Assembly (NCBI GenBank): GCA_026785685.1
Contig: JAJAZN010000150.1
Location: 1 to 35,499, forward strand
DNA: 35,499 nt
Direction of reading: 5' to 3'
Source of the DNA: Thermoleophilia bacterium
Lineage (GTDB): Bacteria; Actinomycetota; Thermoleophilia; Gaiellales; Gaiellaceae
The position numbers and the translations under genes are program-made. The notes beneath the pieces were generated by a model. It had not been told where the DNA came from. It saw only the letters and a program-made list of their open reading frames with translations, and ran no database searches. Shown here piece by piece: positions 16,164 to 23,695 of the stretch. How positions within the stretch are numbered: the first letter of the stretch is position 1; each line of letters opens with the position of its first letter.

Positions 16164-17578
16164 TGACAGGACGGAGCCTGTTCGAGAAGGTCTGGGACCT
16201 GCACGTCGTTCGCGACGAGCCGGGTGAGCCGACGCTGCTTTACATCGACCTGCACCTCGTCCACGAGGTCACGTCCCCACAGGCGTTCGAGGGCTTGCGC
16301 CTCGCGGGACGAGATGTCCGCCGGCCTGACCTCACGGTGGCAACGATGGATCACAACGTCCCCACCCTGCCTGGCCCGGTGACGGACCCGATGGCGAAGG
16401 CACAGCTCGACGCGCTGCGGGCGAACTGTGAGGCGTTCGGCGTCGAGCTCCACGGCACCGGATCGGGGAGTGAGGGGATCGTCCACGTCATCGGCCCTGA
16501 ACTCGGTCTCACGCAACCCGGGAAGACGATCGTGTGCGGCGACAGCCACACCTCGACGCACGGTGCGTTCGGCGCGCTCGCATTCGGCATCGGCACGTCC
16601 GAGGTCGAGCACGTCCTCGCCACGCAAACGCTCAACCAACAGCGACCGAAGACGATGCTGCTCGAGTTCCAGGGTGATCTTCCACCGGGCCTGACCGCGA
16701 AGGACATGATCCTCGGGGCGATCGGACAGGTGGGGGTCGACGGCGGCGTCGGCTATGTCGTCGAGTACGCGGGGGAGGCGATCCAGGCTCTGTCGATGGA
16801 GCAGCGGATGACGATCTGCAACATGACGATCGAGTGGGGTGCCCGGGCAGGGCTCATTGCTCCGGACGAGACGACGTTCGCGTACCTCGAGGGTCGTCCG
16901 CACGCGCCGCAGGCCGATGATTGGTCGCGGGCCGTCACCGAGTGGAGGCAACTCGCCTCCGACCCGGATGCGACGTACGACACGCACGTTGTCGTGGACG
17001 TGACCGGACTCGCCCCGCAGGTGACGTGGGGAACGAATCCCGGCATGGTCGTCCCGGTGACGAGCGCCGTGCCCGACCCGAATTCGTTCTCGGGCGGCGA
17101 CGACCGGGACGCTGCGGAGCGGGCCATTACGTACATGGGCCTTCGCGCGGGCCAGCCGATCGAGGAGATCGCGGTCGACCGCGTCTTCATCGGCTCGTGC
17201 ACCAACTCGCGCATCGAGGACCTCCGCGCAGCGGCAGAGATCGTTCGTGGCAAGACAATCGACCCCCGCGTGACCGCGCTCGTCGTCCCTGGATCTGCTC
17301 AGGTGCGGCGGCAGGCGGAGAGCGAAGGGCTCGATCAGATCTTTCTCGACGCGGGCTTCGAGTGGCGCCTCGCCGGCTGCTCGATGTGCCTCGGGATGAA
17401 CCCCGACGTGCTGGCGCCGGGTGAGCGCTGCGCGTCGACGTCGAACCGAAACTTCGAGGGGCGGCAAGGGCGCGGCGGCCGCACGCACCTCGTCAGCCCA
17501 CAGATGGCAGCAGCAGCCGCGCTCCACGGGCATTTCGTCGATGTGAGAGCCCTGACGGCCGAGCCGGTGGCGTCGTGA
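16163..17578 (+). CDS. leuC: 3-isopropylmalate dehydratase large subunit
   Basis: LeuC carries the [4Fe-4S] cluster and, with LeuD, isomerises 2- to 3-isopropylmalate in leucine synthesis. The 471-residue length is the family norm. TMDHNVPT and the aconitase signature [19 protein letters not shown] are present. Cluster ligands are Cys346 (GSCTNSR), Cys406 and Cys409 ([11 protein letters not shown]). The GTG start shares a base with the stop of the ThrC-like gene, so leuC is probably on the SAM-riboswitch transcript. The stop overlaps leuD. Confidence 0.97.
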   Translation: MTGRSLFEKVWDLHVVRDEPGEPTLLYIDLHLVHEVTSPQAFEGLRLAGRDVRRPDLTVATMDHNVPTLPGPVTDPMAKAQLDALRANCEAFGVELHGTGSGSEGIVHVIGPELGLTQPGKTIVCGDSHTSTHGAFGALAFGIGTSEVEHVLATQTLNQQRPKTMLLEFQGDLPPGLTAKDMILGAIGQVGVDGGVGYVVEYAGEAIQALSMEQRMTICNMTIEWGARAGLIAPDETTFAYLEGRPHAPQADDWSRAVTEWRQLASDPDATYDTHVVVDVTGLAPQVTWGTNPGMVVPVTSAVPDPNSFSGGDDRDAAERAITYMGLRAGQPIEEIAVDRVFIGSCTNSRIEDLRAAAEIVRGKTIDPRVTALVVPGSAQVRRQAESEGLDQIFLDAGFEWRLAGCSMCLGMNPDVLAPGERCASTSNRNFEGRQGRGGRTHLVSPQMAAAAALHGHFVDVRALTAEPVAS

Positions 17579-18168
17579 AGGCGTTCTCCGAGGTCAGCGC
17601 CCGCGTCGCGGTGCTCGACCGGCCCGACGTCGACACCGACCAGATCATCCCGAAGCAGTTCCTGAAGCGGATCGAGCGCACAGGCTACGGGCAGTACGCG
17701 TTCTTCGACTGGCGCTTCGACGAGGACGGCAACGAGCGACCGGGCTTCGAGCTCAACCAGCCCCAGTTCGCAGGCGCTCGCATCCTGCTGGCCGGACGCA
17801 ACTTCGGCTGCGGCTCCTCGCGCGAACACGCAGCGTGGGCGCTTCAGGATGCAGGGTTCGACGTCGTCATTGCACCCTCGTTCGGCGACATCTTCCGGTC
17901 GAACGCGGCGAAGGTCGGGATGGTGATCGTCCAGCTGCCCGAGGATCAGGTGAAGGAGTTGATGGAGTCGGTCGACCTCGATCGGGGCTCCGATCTGACC
18001 GTCGACCTCGAGGCACTCACCGTGACGACGCTTGAGGGCAAGGTGTTTCCCTTCGCCTTCGATGCCTCGACGCAGTACCGGCTGCTGAACGGCCTGGACG
18101 ACATCGACCTGACGCTCACCCACGAGACCGAGATTACCGCCTACGAGACCTCGCGGGCGACTCGATGA
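17575..18168 (+). CDS. leuD: 3-isopropylmalate dehydratase small subunit
   Basis: This is the swivelling domain partner of LeuC. The 197-residue protein has [22 protein letters not shown], then the substrate-binding loop [17 protein letters not shown] and [17 protein letters not shown]. All are standard for LeuD. It starts at a GTG overlapping the leuC stop by 4 bases. A 130-base gap with two palindromic operator-like sites separates it from leuB, although the three genes serve one pathway. Confidence 0.96.
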   Translation: MKAFSEVSARVAVLDRPDVDTDQIIPKQFLKRIERTGYGQYAFFDWRFDEDGNERPGFELNQPQFAGARILLAGRNFGCGSSREHAAWALQDAGFDVVIAPSFGDIFRSNAAKVGMVIVQLPEDQVKELMESVDLDRGSDLTVDLEALTVTTLEGKVFPFAFDASTQYRLLNGLDDIDLTLTHETEITAYETSRATR

Positions 18169-18210
18169 GCGCGTCAGCCCTCCACCTTGCACCGCAGCAC
18201 ACGACCAACG

Positions 18211-18284
18211 CTTGTGACGATTTGTCACAAGACTCGCACAGCCAGCGGCCTCGCAGGTCAATGTTTGTGACGATGTGTCACAAG
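18211..18284. promoter_or_regulatory. Twin 21-bp palindromes between leuD and leuB
   Basis: Site 1 (18211-18231) is a perfect CTTGTGAC-GATTT-GTCACAAG palindrome. Site 2 (18264-18284) is TTTGTGAC-GATGT-GTCACAAG, differing only at its first base and one spacer base. The starts are 53 bp apart, close to five helical turns, so a dimer on each would face the same side. The core TTGTGA-N7-TCACAA resembles Rex or CRP/GlxR sites but has a spacer one base longer than either, so I do not assign a regulator. Site 2 ends 14 bases before the leuB ATG and its right arm overlaps AAGGA, the likely ribosome site. As RNA, each could also form an 8-bp hairpin. Confidence 0.75.
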
Positions 18285-18298
18285 GATCGGGTGCCGCG

Positions 18299-19291
18299 AT
18301 GAGCCACGTGGCGGTGTTGCCAGGCGATGGAATCGGGCCGGAGGTCACGGCGCAGGCTGTGCGCGTGCTCGACGCCTTCGGGATCGGCTACTCCGAGCAC
18401 GCATTCGGCGGCAACGCGATCCTGGCGCAGGGAACGCCACTCCCCGATGAGACGCTCGCGGCCTGCCGCGCGGCCGATGCAGTTCTCCTCGCCGCCGTCG
18501 GCCTCCCCGAGCTCGAGGGAAAGCCGGTGCGCCCGGAGCAGGGCCTCCTCGGGCTGCGCAAGGAGCTCGGCGTGTACGCGAACCTCCGTCCCGCACGCGC
18601 TCCCGGGATCGACATCATGATCGTCCGGGAGCTCGTCGGTGGTCTCTACTTCGGCGAAAAGGGGATCCGCGAGGACGGAACCTGGTTCGACACCTGCGAG
18701 TACTCTCGCCCCGAGGTAGAGCGCATTGCGCGCCGCGGATTCGAGATCGCAGAGGCGCGCGGGGGGCGTCTAACCTCGGTCGACAAGGTCAATGTCATGC
18801 ACACCTCGCGCCTGTGGCGCGATGTCGTGACACAGATGGGAGCGAGCTTTTATCCCGCCGTCGCGCTCGATCACGCGCTCGTCGACTCGTTCGCAATGAC
18901 GATCGTTCAGGCGCCGGAGACGATCGACACGGTCGTGACCGAGAACACGTTTGGCGACATCCTCTCCGACATCGCTGCGGCGGTGACGGGCGGCCTCGGT
19001 CTCGCAGCGTCTGCGTCGCTCGGTGACGACGGGCCGGGACTCTTCGAGCCGGTTCACGGATCCGCGCCGCAGATCGCCGTGCTCGGGATCGCGAACCCGG
19101 CTGCAATGCTGCGGTCGGTGGCGCTGCTCCTCGACCACGGCCTCGGGCGCCCCGCCGAGGCAGCAGCACTCGAGAGCGCCGTCGATACCGCTCTCCAGAG
19201 CGCCTCGACGCCCGACCTCGGTGGAACGAGCACGACGAGCGATGTCGGAGACGCGGTGTTGCGCGCGCTCGATTCTGCCCGTACCCTGTGA
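18299..19291 (+). CDS. leuB: 3-isopropylmalate dehydrogenase
   Basis: LeuB oxidises and decarboxylates 3-isopropylmalate to 2-oxoisocaproate with NAD+. The 330-residue protein opens MSHVAVLPGDGIGPEVTAQAVRVL. Family motifs include LLGLRKELGVYANLRP, VRELVGGLYFG, DKVNVMHTSRLWRDV and the signature NTFGDILSDIAAAVTGGLGLAASAS, followed by FEPVHGSAPQIAGI-like residues. Arg and Lys substrate ligands are in place. I chose the ATG at 18299. A GTG at 18275 would lie inside the second palindrome and is unlikely. The palindromes suggest leuB can be expressed separately from leuCD. Confidence 0.96.
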   Translation: MSHVAVLPGDGIGPEVTAQAVRVLDAFGIGYSEHAFGGNAILAQGTPLPDETLAACRAADAVLLAAVGLPELEGKPVRPEQGLLGLRKELGVYANLRPARAPGIDIMIVRELVGGLYFGEKGIREDGTWFDTCEYSRPEVERIARRGFEIAEARGGRLTSVDKVNVMHTSRLWRDVVTQMGASFYPAVALDHALVDSFAMTIVQAPETIDTVVTENTFGDILSDIAAAVTGGLGLAASASLGDDGPGLFEPVHGSAPQIAVLGIANPAAMLRSVALLLDHGLGRPAEAAALESAVDTALQSASTPDLGGTSTTSDVGDAVLRALDSARTL

Positions 19292-19441
19292 GGACGATGC
19301 GTCGCGCGCCCTCCACTCGCTCTCTTCGCGCGCCATTCGGCTTCGCCTTTACGGGCTAGCCGGCGCCTTCGAGCCTGCCTCGCGCCGTCTAGCTCCCCTC
19401 TCCCGGCGAACCGATCCAAAGCGAAAGGCGCTCCCACCACC

Positions 19442-20302
19442 ATGGCTTCCATCGAACTGACCGTCGCCTATCCCGGCCGCGAAGGCGCCCACTCGGCAGC
19501 CGCGTGCGACCGGCTCTTCCCCGCCGCACGTCTCGTTCCACTGCCGACGTTCTCGGAGGTGATCGAGGCCGTTGCGGCGGGACGTGTCCCCTACGGCGTT
19601 CTACCGATCGAGAGCTCGCTCGTCGGCCCGGTCGCCGAGACCCACGATCTGCTCTACGAGTCACCACTCTCGATCGTGGCGGAGGCGATCATCCCGGTCA
19701 ACCACTGCCTCGTCGGGCCAGGCATCGTCGAGCTCGCGGATATTCGCGAGATCCACAGTCACCCGGTTGCACTCGACCAGTGTCGAAGGCTCCTCGCGTC
19801 TCTGCCGAATGCGATCGCGGTCGCAGCGCCAACGACGGGGGACGCCGCCTCGATTGTCGCCAAGATGGCCGATCCGTCCGTCGTCGCGATCGCGAGCGAC
19901 CGTGCTGCACGCATCAACGGGTTGACGATCATCAACGGGAACGTCGGCGACCATCCGGAGGCGTACACACGGTTCGTCTCGGTTGCCCCGTACACGCGGC
20001 TCGATCGCCGCGACGGGCAGTGGCGTACGGCGTTCTCCTTCACGACCGATCACCGTCCGGGAGCGCTCTTCCACGCTCTCGAGCCGTTGTCTCGCAACGG
20101 CATCGATCTCAACCTGCTGGTCTCACGACCGATCCCGTCGCGGCCCTTCAGCTACCGCTTCGATGCCGTGCTCGGCGGCCATCCGCTCGACCCCGACATC
20201 TCGCTGACGCTGAGGGAGATGCGCGATCTGACCGCGCAGCTTCGCGTCTTTGGCTCGTATCGCGCCGACCACGAGGGTGGCGCGGCAGCCCGAACGGTCT
20301 GA
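19442..20302 (+). CDS. pheA: Prephenate dehydratase
   Basis: It converts prephenate to phenylpyruvate for phenylalanine synthesis. The 286-residue protein is the stand-alone type. The dehydratase domain is about 1-185, with AYPGREGAHSAAACDRLFP, then YGVLPIESSLVGPVAETHDLL, HPVALDQCRRLL and the TRF motif in AYTRFVSVAP. The ACT domain is about 195-275 (FSFTTDHRPGALFHALEPLS, then LVSRPIPSRPFSYRF), the usual Phe-binding module. In the first motif the typical GPxGTF is replaced by GREGAH, a modest divergence. A 150-base gap before it contains no gene and only weak inverted repeats. AAAGG lies 13 bases from the ATG. Confidence 0.92.
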   Translation: MASIELTVAYPGREGAHSAAACDRLFPAARLVPLPTFSEVIEAVAAGRVPYGVLPIESSLVGPVAETHDLLYESPLSIVAEAIIPVNHCLVGPGIVELADIREIHSHPVALDQCRRLLASLPNAIAVAAPTTGDAASIVAKMADPSVVAIASDRAARINGLTIINGNVGDHPEAYTRFVSVAPYTRLDRRDGQWRTAFSFTTDHRPGALFHALEPLSRNGIDLNLLVSRPIPSRPFSYRFDAVLGGHPLDPDISLTLREMRDLTAQLRVFGSYRADHEGGAAARTV

Positions 20303-20308
20303 GGCTCG

Positions 20309-20328
20309 ACGCAGCTACGCGGCTGCGT
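20309..20328. terminator. Hairpin between convergent pheA and HNH genes
   Basis: ACGCAGC (20309-20315) pairs with GCTGCGT (20322-20328) around a 6-base loop, 6 bases after the pheA stop and overlapping the stop codon of the HNH gene. There is no U-tract. It may end transcription from both sides. Confidence 0.4.
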
Positions 20329-20839
20329 GCTCGAACTGCTCGAGCGAGGGCAGATACTGGCGCCAGCTCTCCGGCACCCTCTGCGCCGCGAGGCGGATGA
20401 AGAGAACGGGGGCGGGCGCCCGCGGCTGCCGCGGGAGCGTCATCGAGATCTCCTCGAGCAAGCAGTCGCCCTTGCGGAGATTGCACGGCGCGCACGCCGT
20501 GACGACGTTCTCCCATACAGAGTCTCCGCCCTTCGAGCGCGGGATCACGTGGTCGAGCGTCAACCGGCCCGCCGCAGTGCCGCAGTAGACGCACTTCCAG
20601 CCGTCCCGCGCAAAGAGCGCGCGGCGGGAGATGCGCCGCTTGACGGCACGAGGAACCCGCACGTACTGGAGGAGCCGAATCACATGGGGGCGGGCGAAAG
20701 AGTGCTCGGCGGATCGCAACGGTTGCGCGTGCTCCTCGACGACCTCGGCCTTGCCCTTCCACACGAGGACGTGCGCACGCCGATCGGAGCACACGTTCAG
20801 TGGCTCGTAGCTCGCGTTCAGGACGAGGACCTGATGCAC
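20315..20839 (-). CDS. HNH endonuclease-family protein
   Basis: This is a 174-residue protein of the type widely conserved in actinobacteria and other phyla that begins VHQVLVLNASYEPLNVCSDRRA. Residues of about 85-145 form the HNH fold. Zinc-binding CxxC pairs occur in WKCVYCG and TACAPCNLRKGD, and the catalytic core is TLDHVIPRSKGGDSVWENVV. HNH proteins cut DNA, but this housekeeping subfamily is not tied to a mobile element or restriction system, and none is visible here. The GTG start is chosen because the family begins at the QVLVLNASYEPL strand; Shine-Dalgarno support is poor. The next gene on this strand lies 65 bases upstream. Confidence 0.88.
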   Translation of the reverse strand: MHQVLVLNASYEPLNVCSDRRAHVLVWKGKAEVVEEHAQPLRSAEHSFARPHVIRLLQYVRVPRAVKRRISRRALFARDGWKCVYCGTAAGRLTLDHVIPRSKGGDSVWENVVTACAPCNLRKGDCLLEEISMTLPRQPRAPAPVLFIRLAAQRVPESWRQYLPSLEQFEHAAA

Positions 20840-20904
20840 TAATCCCGAGCGTACCAGTGGCGCATGAGGCCAACGCCCGAAACGGGAGGACAAAGGATCG
20901 TGGC

Positions 20905-21798
20905 TTACGGGAGCGGCGGAAACGGTCCTGCGCGATACACCTGGCCCTCGAGCTCCACGCCGAGAACCCCTTCGAGCCAGACCGCCACACCGATCAACGC
21001 GTCGAGGTCGACCCCGGTTTCGATCCCCTCTCTCTGGAGGAGGTAGACCAGATCCTCGGTGGCGATGTTGCCCGTCGCCCTGGGAGCGAACGGACAGCCG
21101 CCGATTCCGCCGAGTGATGCGTCGAGGAGGGTTGCGCCGGCCGAAAGGGCTGCCAGGGCGTTCGCATATCCCGTGTTGCGCGTGTTGTGCAGGTGCACAC
21201 CGACAGGAATCCCGAGGATCGCGACCTCCGCGACGAGAGCTCTGACCTGACGCGGAACGGCGACCCCGATCGTGTCGGCGAGGAGAACCTCGTCTGGCCC
21301 AGCATCGACAACCCGGGCAGCGATGTCCGTGACCCGTCCGGGATCGACCTTCCCCTCGAACGGGCACCCGAAGGCGGTGCTCAGCGTGACGGTCGACGAG
21401 ATGCCGTCCTCCCGCGCCCGCCCGATGATGGACTGCACAGCCACGAGCGACTCCTCGACGCTCGCTCCCTGGTTTCGTCGATTGAAACTCTCGCTCACGG
21501 CAAAGGAAAAGTGCACCTCCCGGAGCCCCGAAGCGACGAGTCGGTCGTACCCCCGCTCGTTCAGTACGAGGCCGGCGACGGTCACTCCGACACGAGACGT
21601 GATCCTCGCCACCACCTCCTCTGCACCCGCCATCTGCGGAACGCGCGACGTGCTGACGAAGCTGACCGCCTCGATGCGGGAAAGGCCGGTCGCAGCAAGC
21701 CTGTCCACGAGCTCTGCGCGGACCGCAGGTTCGACGCTCTCCGCCCGGTTCTGCAGACCGTCCCGCGGAGCAACATCGCAGAGGGTGATCGCGCTCAT
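20905..21798 (-). CDS. Hydroxymethylglutaryl-CoA lyase-like enzyme
   Basis: HMG-CoA lyases cleave HMG-CoA to acetoacetate and acetyl-CoA at the end of leucine breakdown. The 297-residue length is typical. DVAPRDGLQN gives the catalytic Arg12 and metal ligand Asp8, and AVSFVSTSRVPQMAGAEEV follows. HLHNTRNTGYANAL has the two metal-binding His. GGCPFAPRATGNIATEDLVYLL carries the catalytic Cys235. The DRE-TIM family also includes related acyl-CoA lyases, so the exact substrate is not certain. It starts 7 bases after the DUF4446 stop, suggesting co-transcription. No other leucine-degradation gene is in the window. Confidence 0.88.
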   Translation of the reverse strand: MSAITLCDVAPRDGLQNRAESVEPAVRAELVDRLAATGLSRIEAVSFVSTSRVPQMAGAEEVVARITSRVGVTVAGLVLNERGYDRLVASGLREVHFSFAVSESFNRRNQGASVEESLVAVQSIIGRAREDGISSTVTLSTAFGCPFEGKVDPGRVTDIAARVVDAGPDEVLLADTIGVAVPRQVRALVAEVAILGIPVGVHLHNTRNTGYANALAALSAGATLLDASLGGIGGCPFAPRATGNIATEDLVYLLQREGIETGVDLDALIGVAVWLEGVLGVELEGQVYRAGPFPPLP

Positions 21799-21805
21799 CG
21801 CGGGA

Positions 21806-22276
21806 TCAACGCGCCATTGCGCGCTCGACCGCGGTCAGCTCCTCCGGCGACAATGCCACCGATGGGGTGCCTCTCTCGACGTCCTTCACGTAGATGCGCG
21901 CATAGTCGCGGCCCTGAATGGCCGTGACCACGGTCCCGGTGCGCGTCGCGTCGAGGAAGGCGAACGAGGCCGACTGCTTCCCACCCGTGTCCTCGTACGC
22001 GTCATAGCGCACGACCGCCGTGTTCGTGATTGCACCATCAATTCGCCGATCGACACGCGAGAGCCCAACAGCGACCTCGTCCACTGCACGGTTGAGATCG
22101 TCGATCCTCCCTTGCAGCGATACCGCGAAGTCGACCATGTCGTGCGACGCGCCACCGAGAACGGCCTTCTGGCCACCCTGGAGCTTCCGGAGGCGCCGCG
22201 TGAGCGCCAGGGTCATCAGGAGCGCGAGAGCGGCCACAAGGCATGCCGCGATCGCGACGGCGAGCGCGGCGTCCAT
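21806..22276 (-). CDS. DUF4446 membrane-anchored protein of unknown function
   Basis: This is a 156-residue protein. Residues 2-23 (ALAVAIAACLVAALALLMTLAL) are a single N-terminal membrane helix followed by RRLRKL. About 45-90 is helical and likely coiled (VDFAVSLQGRIDDLNRAVDEV). The C-terminal part VRYDAYEDTGGKQSASFAFLD, then GRDYARIYVKDVERG and LSPEELTAVERA, is the DUF4446 signature. This family is common in Gram-positive bacteria and uncharacterised. The ATG at 22276 is preceded by GGGGAG at 7 bases, and that ribosome site lies inside the terminal stem of the folded element upstream. A GTG-type extension to 22327 would read through that element and is rejected. Confidence 0.8.
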   Translation of the reverse strand: MDAALAVAIAACLVAALALLMTLALTRRLRKLQGGQKAVLGGASHDMVDFAVSLQGRIDDLNRAVDEVAVGLSRVDRRIDGAITNTAVVRYDAYEDTGGKQSASFAFLDATRTGTVVTAIQGRDYARIYVKDVERGTPSVALSPEELTAVERAMAR

Positions 22277-22277
22277 C

Positions 22278-22480
22278 AGTGGTCTCCCCGGGAAGTCCTG
22301 CCACGCTTCGCGTGGCTGCAAACACATCGCAGGGCTTCGTCCTCGGTCGCACCCGTACAGAGGGAGCTGCGTTGGTGCCAGGTTTTAGCCTGGCTCCAAC
22401 ACCGTCTCCCTGCTTCCTGCGTCCTCGCCCTGCTCGGTTTTCGCCGGCGCACCACGACAGGACTTCCCGGCAAGACCACT
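22278..22480 (-). repeat. 203-bp nested inverted-repeat element (possible structured RNA)
   Basis: Terminal arms 22278-22300 and 22458-22480 are complementary over 23 bp with two adjacent mismatches. On the minus strand one of these becomes a G-U pair, so the minus-strand RNA folds better. Inside are four more pairings. They are the hairpin GCCACGC-ttc-GCGTGGC (22300-22316), the stem GCAGGGC/GCCCTGC (22329-22335 with 22427-22433), and the stem AGGGAG/CTCCCT (22361-22366 with 22406-22411). The fourth is a long apical hairpin, 22371-22400 (GTTGG and GCCAGG pairing with CCTGGC and CCAAC). The element fills the gap from the stop codon of the upstream gene to one base before the DUF4446 ATG, whose Shine-Dalgarno sequence is in the 3' arm. 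It could be a cis-regulatory leader, a 6S-like ncRNA or a miniature transposable element. No target duplication is seen. Confidence 0.7.
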
Positions 22481-23657
22481 ACTCGAGCGAGAAGATGACG
22501 GGGTACTCGGCGCTGTTGTTCCCCGTGTTGGTCTCGCCCTGGACGGGTTTCACGCTCACCTGTACCGACGACTTCTCGCCAAACGGTGGGTCGGGGAAGT
22601 CCTTGAAGATGACGGTCTTCGTCTCGCCGATGTCGAGCAGATCGATCGTCTGCTTCTTCACGATCGGAGCCGTACCCTTCGGGATCGTCAGCGTCACCTC
22701 GATGCTGACCTCCTGGTTCTCGCCGGTGTTCTTGACGAACACCTCGAAAGCGAGATCGGTGGAAGCCTTGATGGTGGTCTCGGTGTCTGGTGCGAGCTGG
22801 ATATCGCCCGGCTGCACCAGCACCTTCTCGAGGCCGGTGCCATGGACGCCTGACGGTGTCCCGCCGGTGGATGCCCCGTGGACGCGCAACCAGATCGATG
22901 TCATGGATCGGGCCGAGTACAGCTCAACTGTCTCGACGAACACCGACGGCGGTGCCTTGATGTCACCAAAGCCCTCGTCCTCGAGCGTTGCCTGGGCGGG
23001 AACCTGGAACAGGATCCGCCAGACGACGTCGCTTGCGTCGAGCTGACGCGCCTGGGCTGCGAGCTTCTCGCCGGCAGCCGTCGCATTGTCCGAGTCGTCT
23101 CCCTTCGTCGCAACGAAGGTGTCGAGGAGTCCCTGCATCCCGCTGACGCGCAACTGCAGCGCCTCAGCCGCGTGATCGCCGGCCGGGCGAAGCGGGCCCG
23201 GAACGTCGAGCGCCTGCGCACTTTCGAGACCCTGCTGCTGCCGGTCTATGAGACCGCCGAGCTTCGTCTCGAGCTCCGCCTGCTTGAGCCCAGGTGTCGT
23301 CAAGACCTTGGCAAGATCGCTCCCGATCTTGGCAGAGCTCGTGCCGATCGTTCCGAGCTCTGTCATCGCGTCGTCGTAGCTCGTGCGCTTCTTGTCACTC
23401 GAGCAGCCCTGCCCCCAGACGATGAGCAGCACGACGATGAGAATCGCGAAGGCAACAAACCCGACGAGCCTCAGGATCGGTGCGAGCCCGTGTGGGGCGT
23501 GAAGCGACGGGCGTCGAGGCCCACCGCCGCCACGCCCGCCGCTCGAAGGCTCCGCCCCCGCGTCGCCACGTGCACCGCTGGAGGCGGTGCCGGATTCACG
23601 GGTTGCGTCGTCTTCGAAGAAGTCGAAGTCGAGAATGTCGTCGTCACGCGAGCTCAC
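22479..23657 (-). CDS. Membrane-anchored protein with extracellular CARDB-like domain
   Basis: This is a 392-residue protein of no family I can name. Residues 1 to about 55 are cytoplasmic, first acidic (DDDILDFDFFEDD), then Gly/Ser/Arg-rich. One membrane helix follows (LRLVGFVAFAILIVVLLIVWG, about 63-83), ending in Gly-Cys. About 90-215 is helical with heptad-like Leu/Ala spacing. The C-terminal ~110 residues (FEVFVKNTGENQEVSIEVTLTIPKG, then NTGNNSAEYPVIF) look like a CARDB/DUF11-type beta-sandwich adhesion fold. The GTG start has GGGAG 7 bases upstream. It diverges from the Ser/Thr kinase gene with only 38 bases between, so shared regulation is likely. The acidic, Thr/Ser-containing N-terminus could be a kinase or FHA target; that is inference. 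Confidence 0.75.
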   Translation of the reverse strand: MSSRDDDILDFDFFEDDATRESGTASSGARGDAGAEPSSGGRGGGGPRRPSLHAPHGLAPILRLVGFVAFAILIVVLLIVWGQGCSSDKKRTSYDDAMTELGTIGTSSAKIGSDLAKVLTTPGLKQAELETKLGGLIDRQQQGLESAQALDVPGPLRPAGDHAAEALQLRVSGMQGLLDTFVATKGDDSDNATAAGEKLAAQARQLDASDVVWRILFQVPAQATLEDEGFGDIKAPPSVFVETVELYSARSMTSIWLRVHGASTGGTPSGVHGTGLEKVLVQPGDIQLAPDTETTIKASTDLAFEVFVKNTGENQEVSIEVTLTIPKGTAPIVKKQTIDLLDIGETKTVIFKDFPDPPFGEKSSVQVSVKPVQGETNTGNNSAEYPVIFSLE

Positions 23658-23695
23658 AGGGATGCTCCCTGCAGGGGACGAGCGGAGTCTACGCC

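Noticed and set aside
18211-18231. Reading the first leuD-leuB palindrome as a simple leuD terminator
   Set aside because: There is no U-tract and the same palindrome recurs 53 bp later next to the leuB start, which fits operator sites better. A role as RNA hairpins cannot be fully excluded.
20315-20839. HNH gene as part of a restriction system, intron or mobile element
   Set aside because: No methylase, terminal repeats, integrase or intron features are nearby. It resembles the stand-alone, widely conserved HNH family.
22277-22327. Upstream start for the DUF4446 protein adding 17 residues
   Set aside because: It lies inside the inverted-repeat element. The ATG at 22276 has GGGGAG at proper spacing and leads straight into the membrane helix.
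22278-22480. Known riboswitch classes, RNase P RNA or tmRNA in the folded element
   Set aside because: I could not find their conserved core sequences on either strand. Only the stem architecture is evident.
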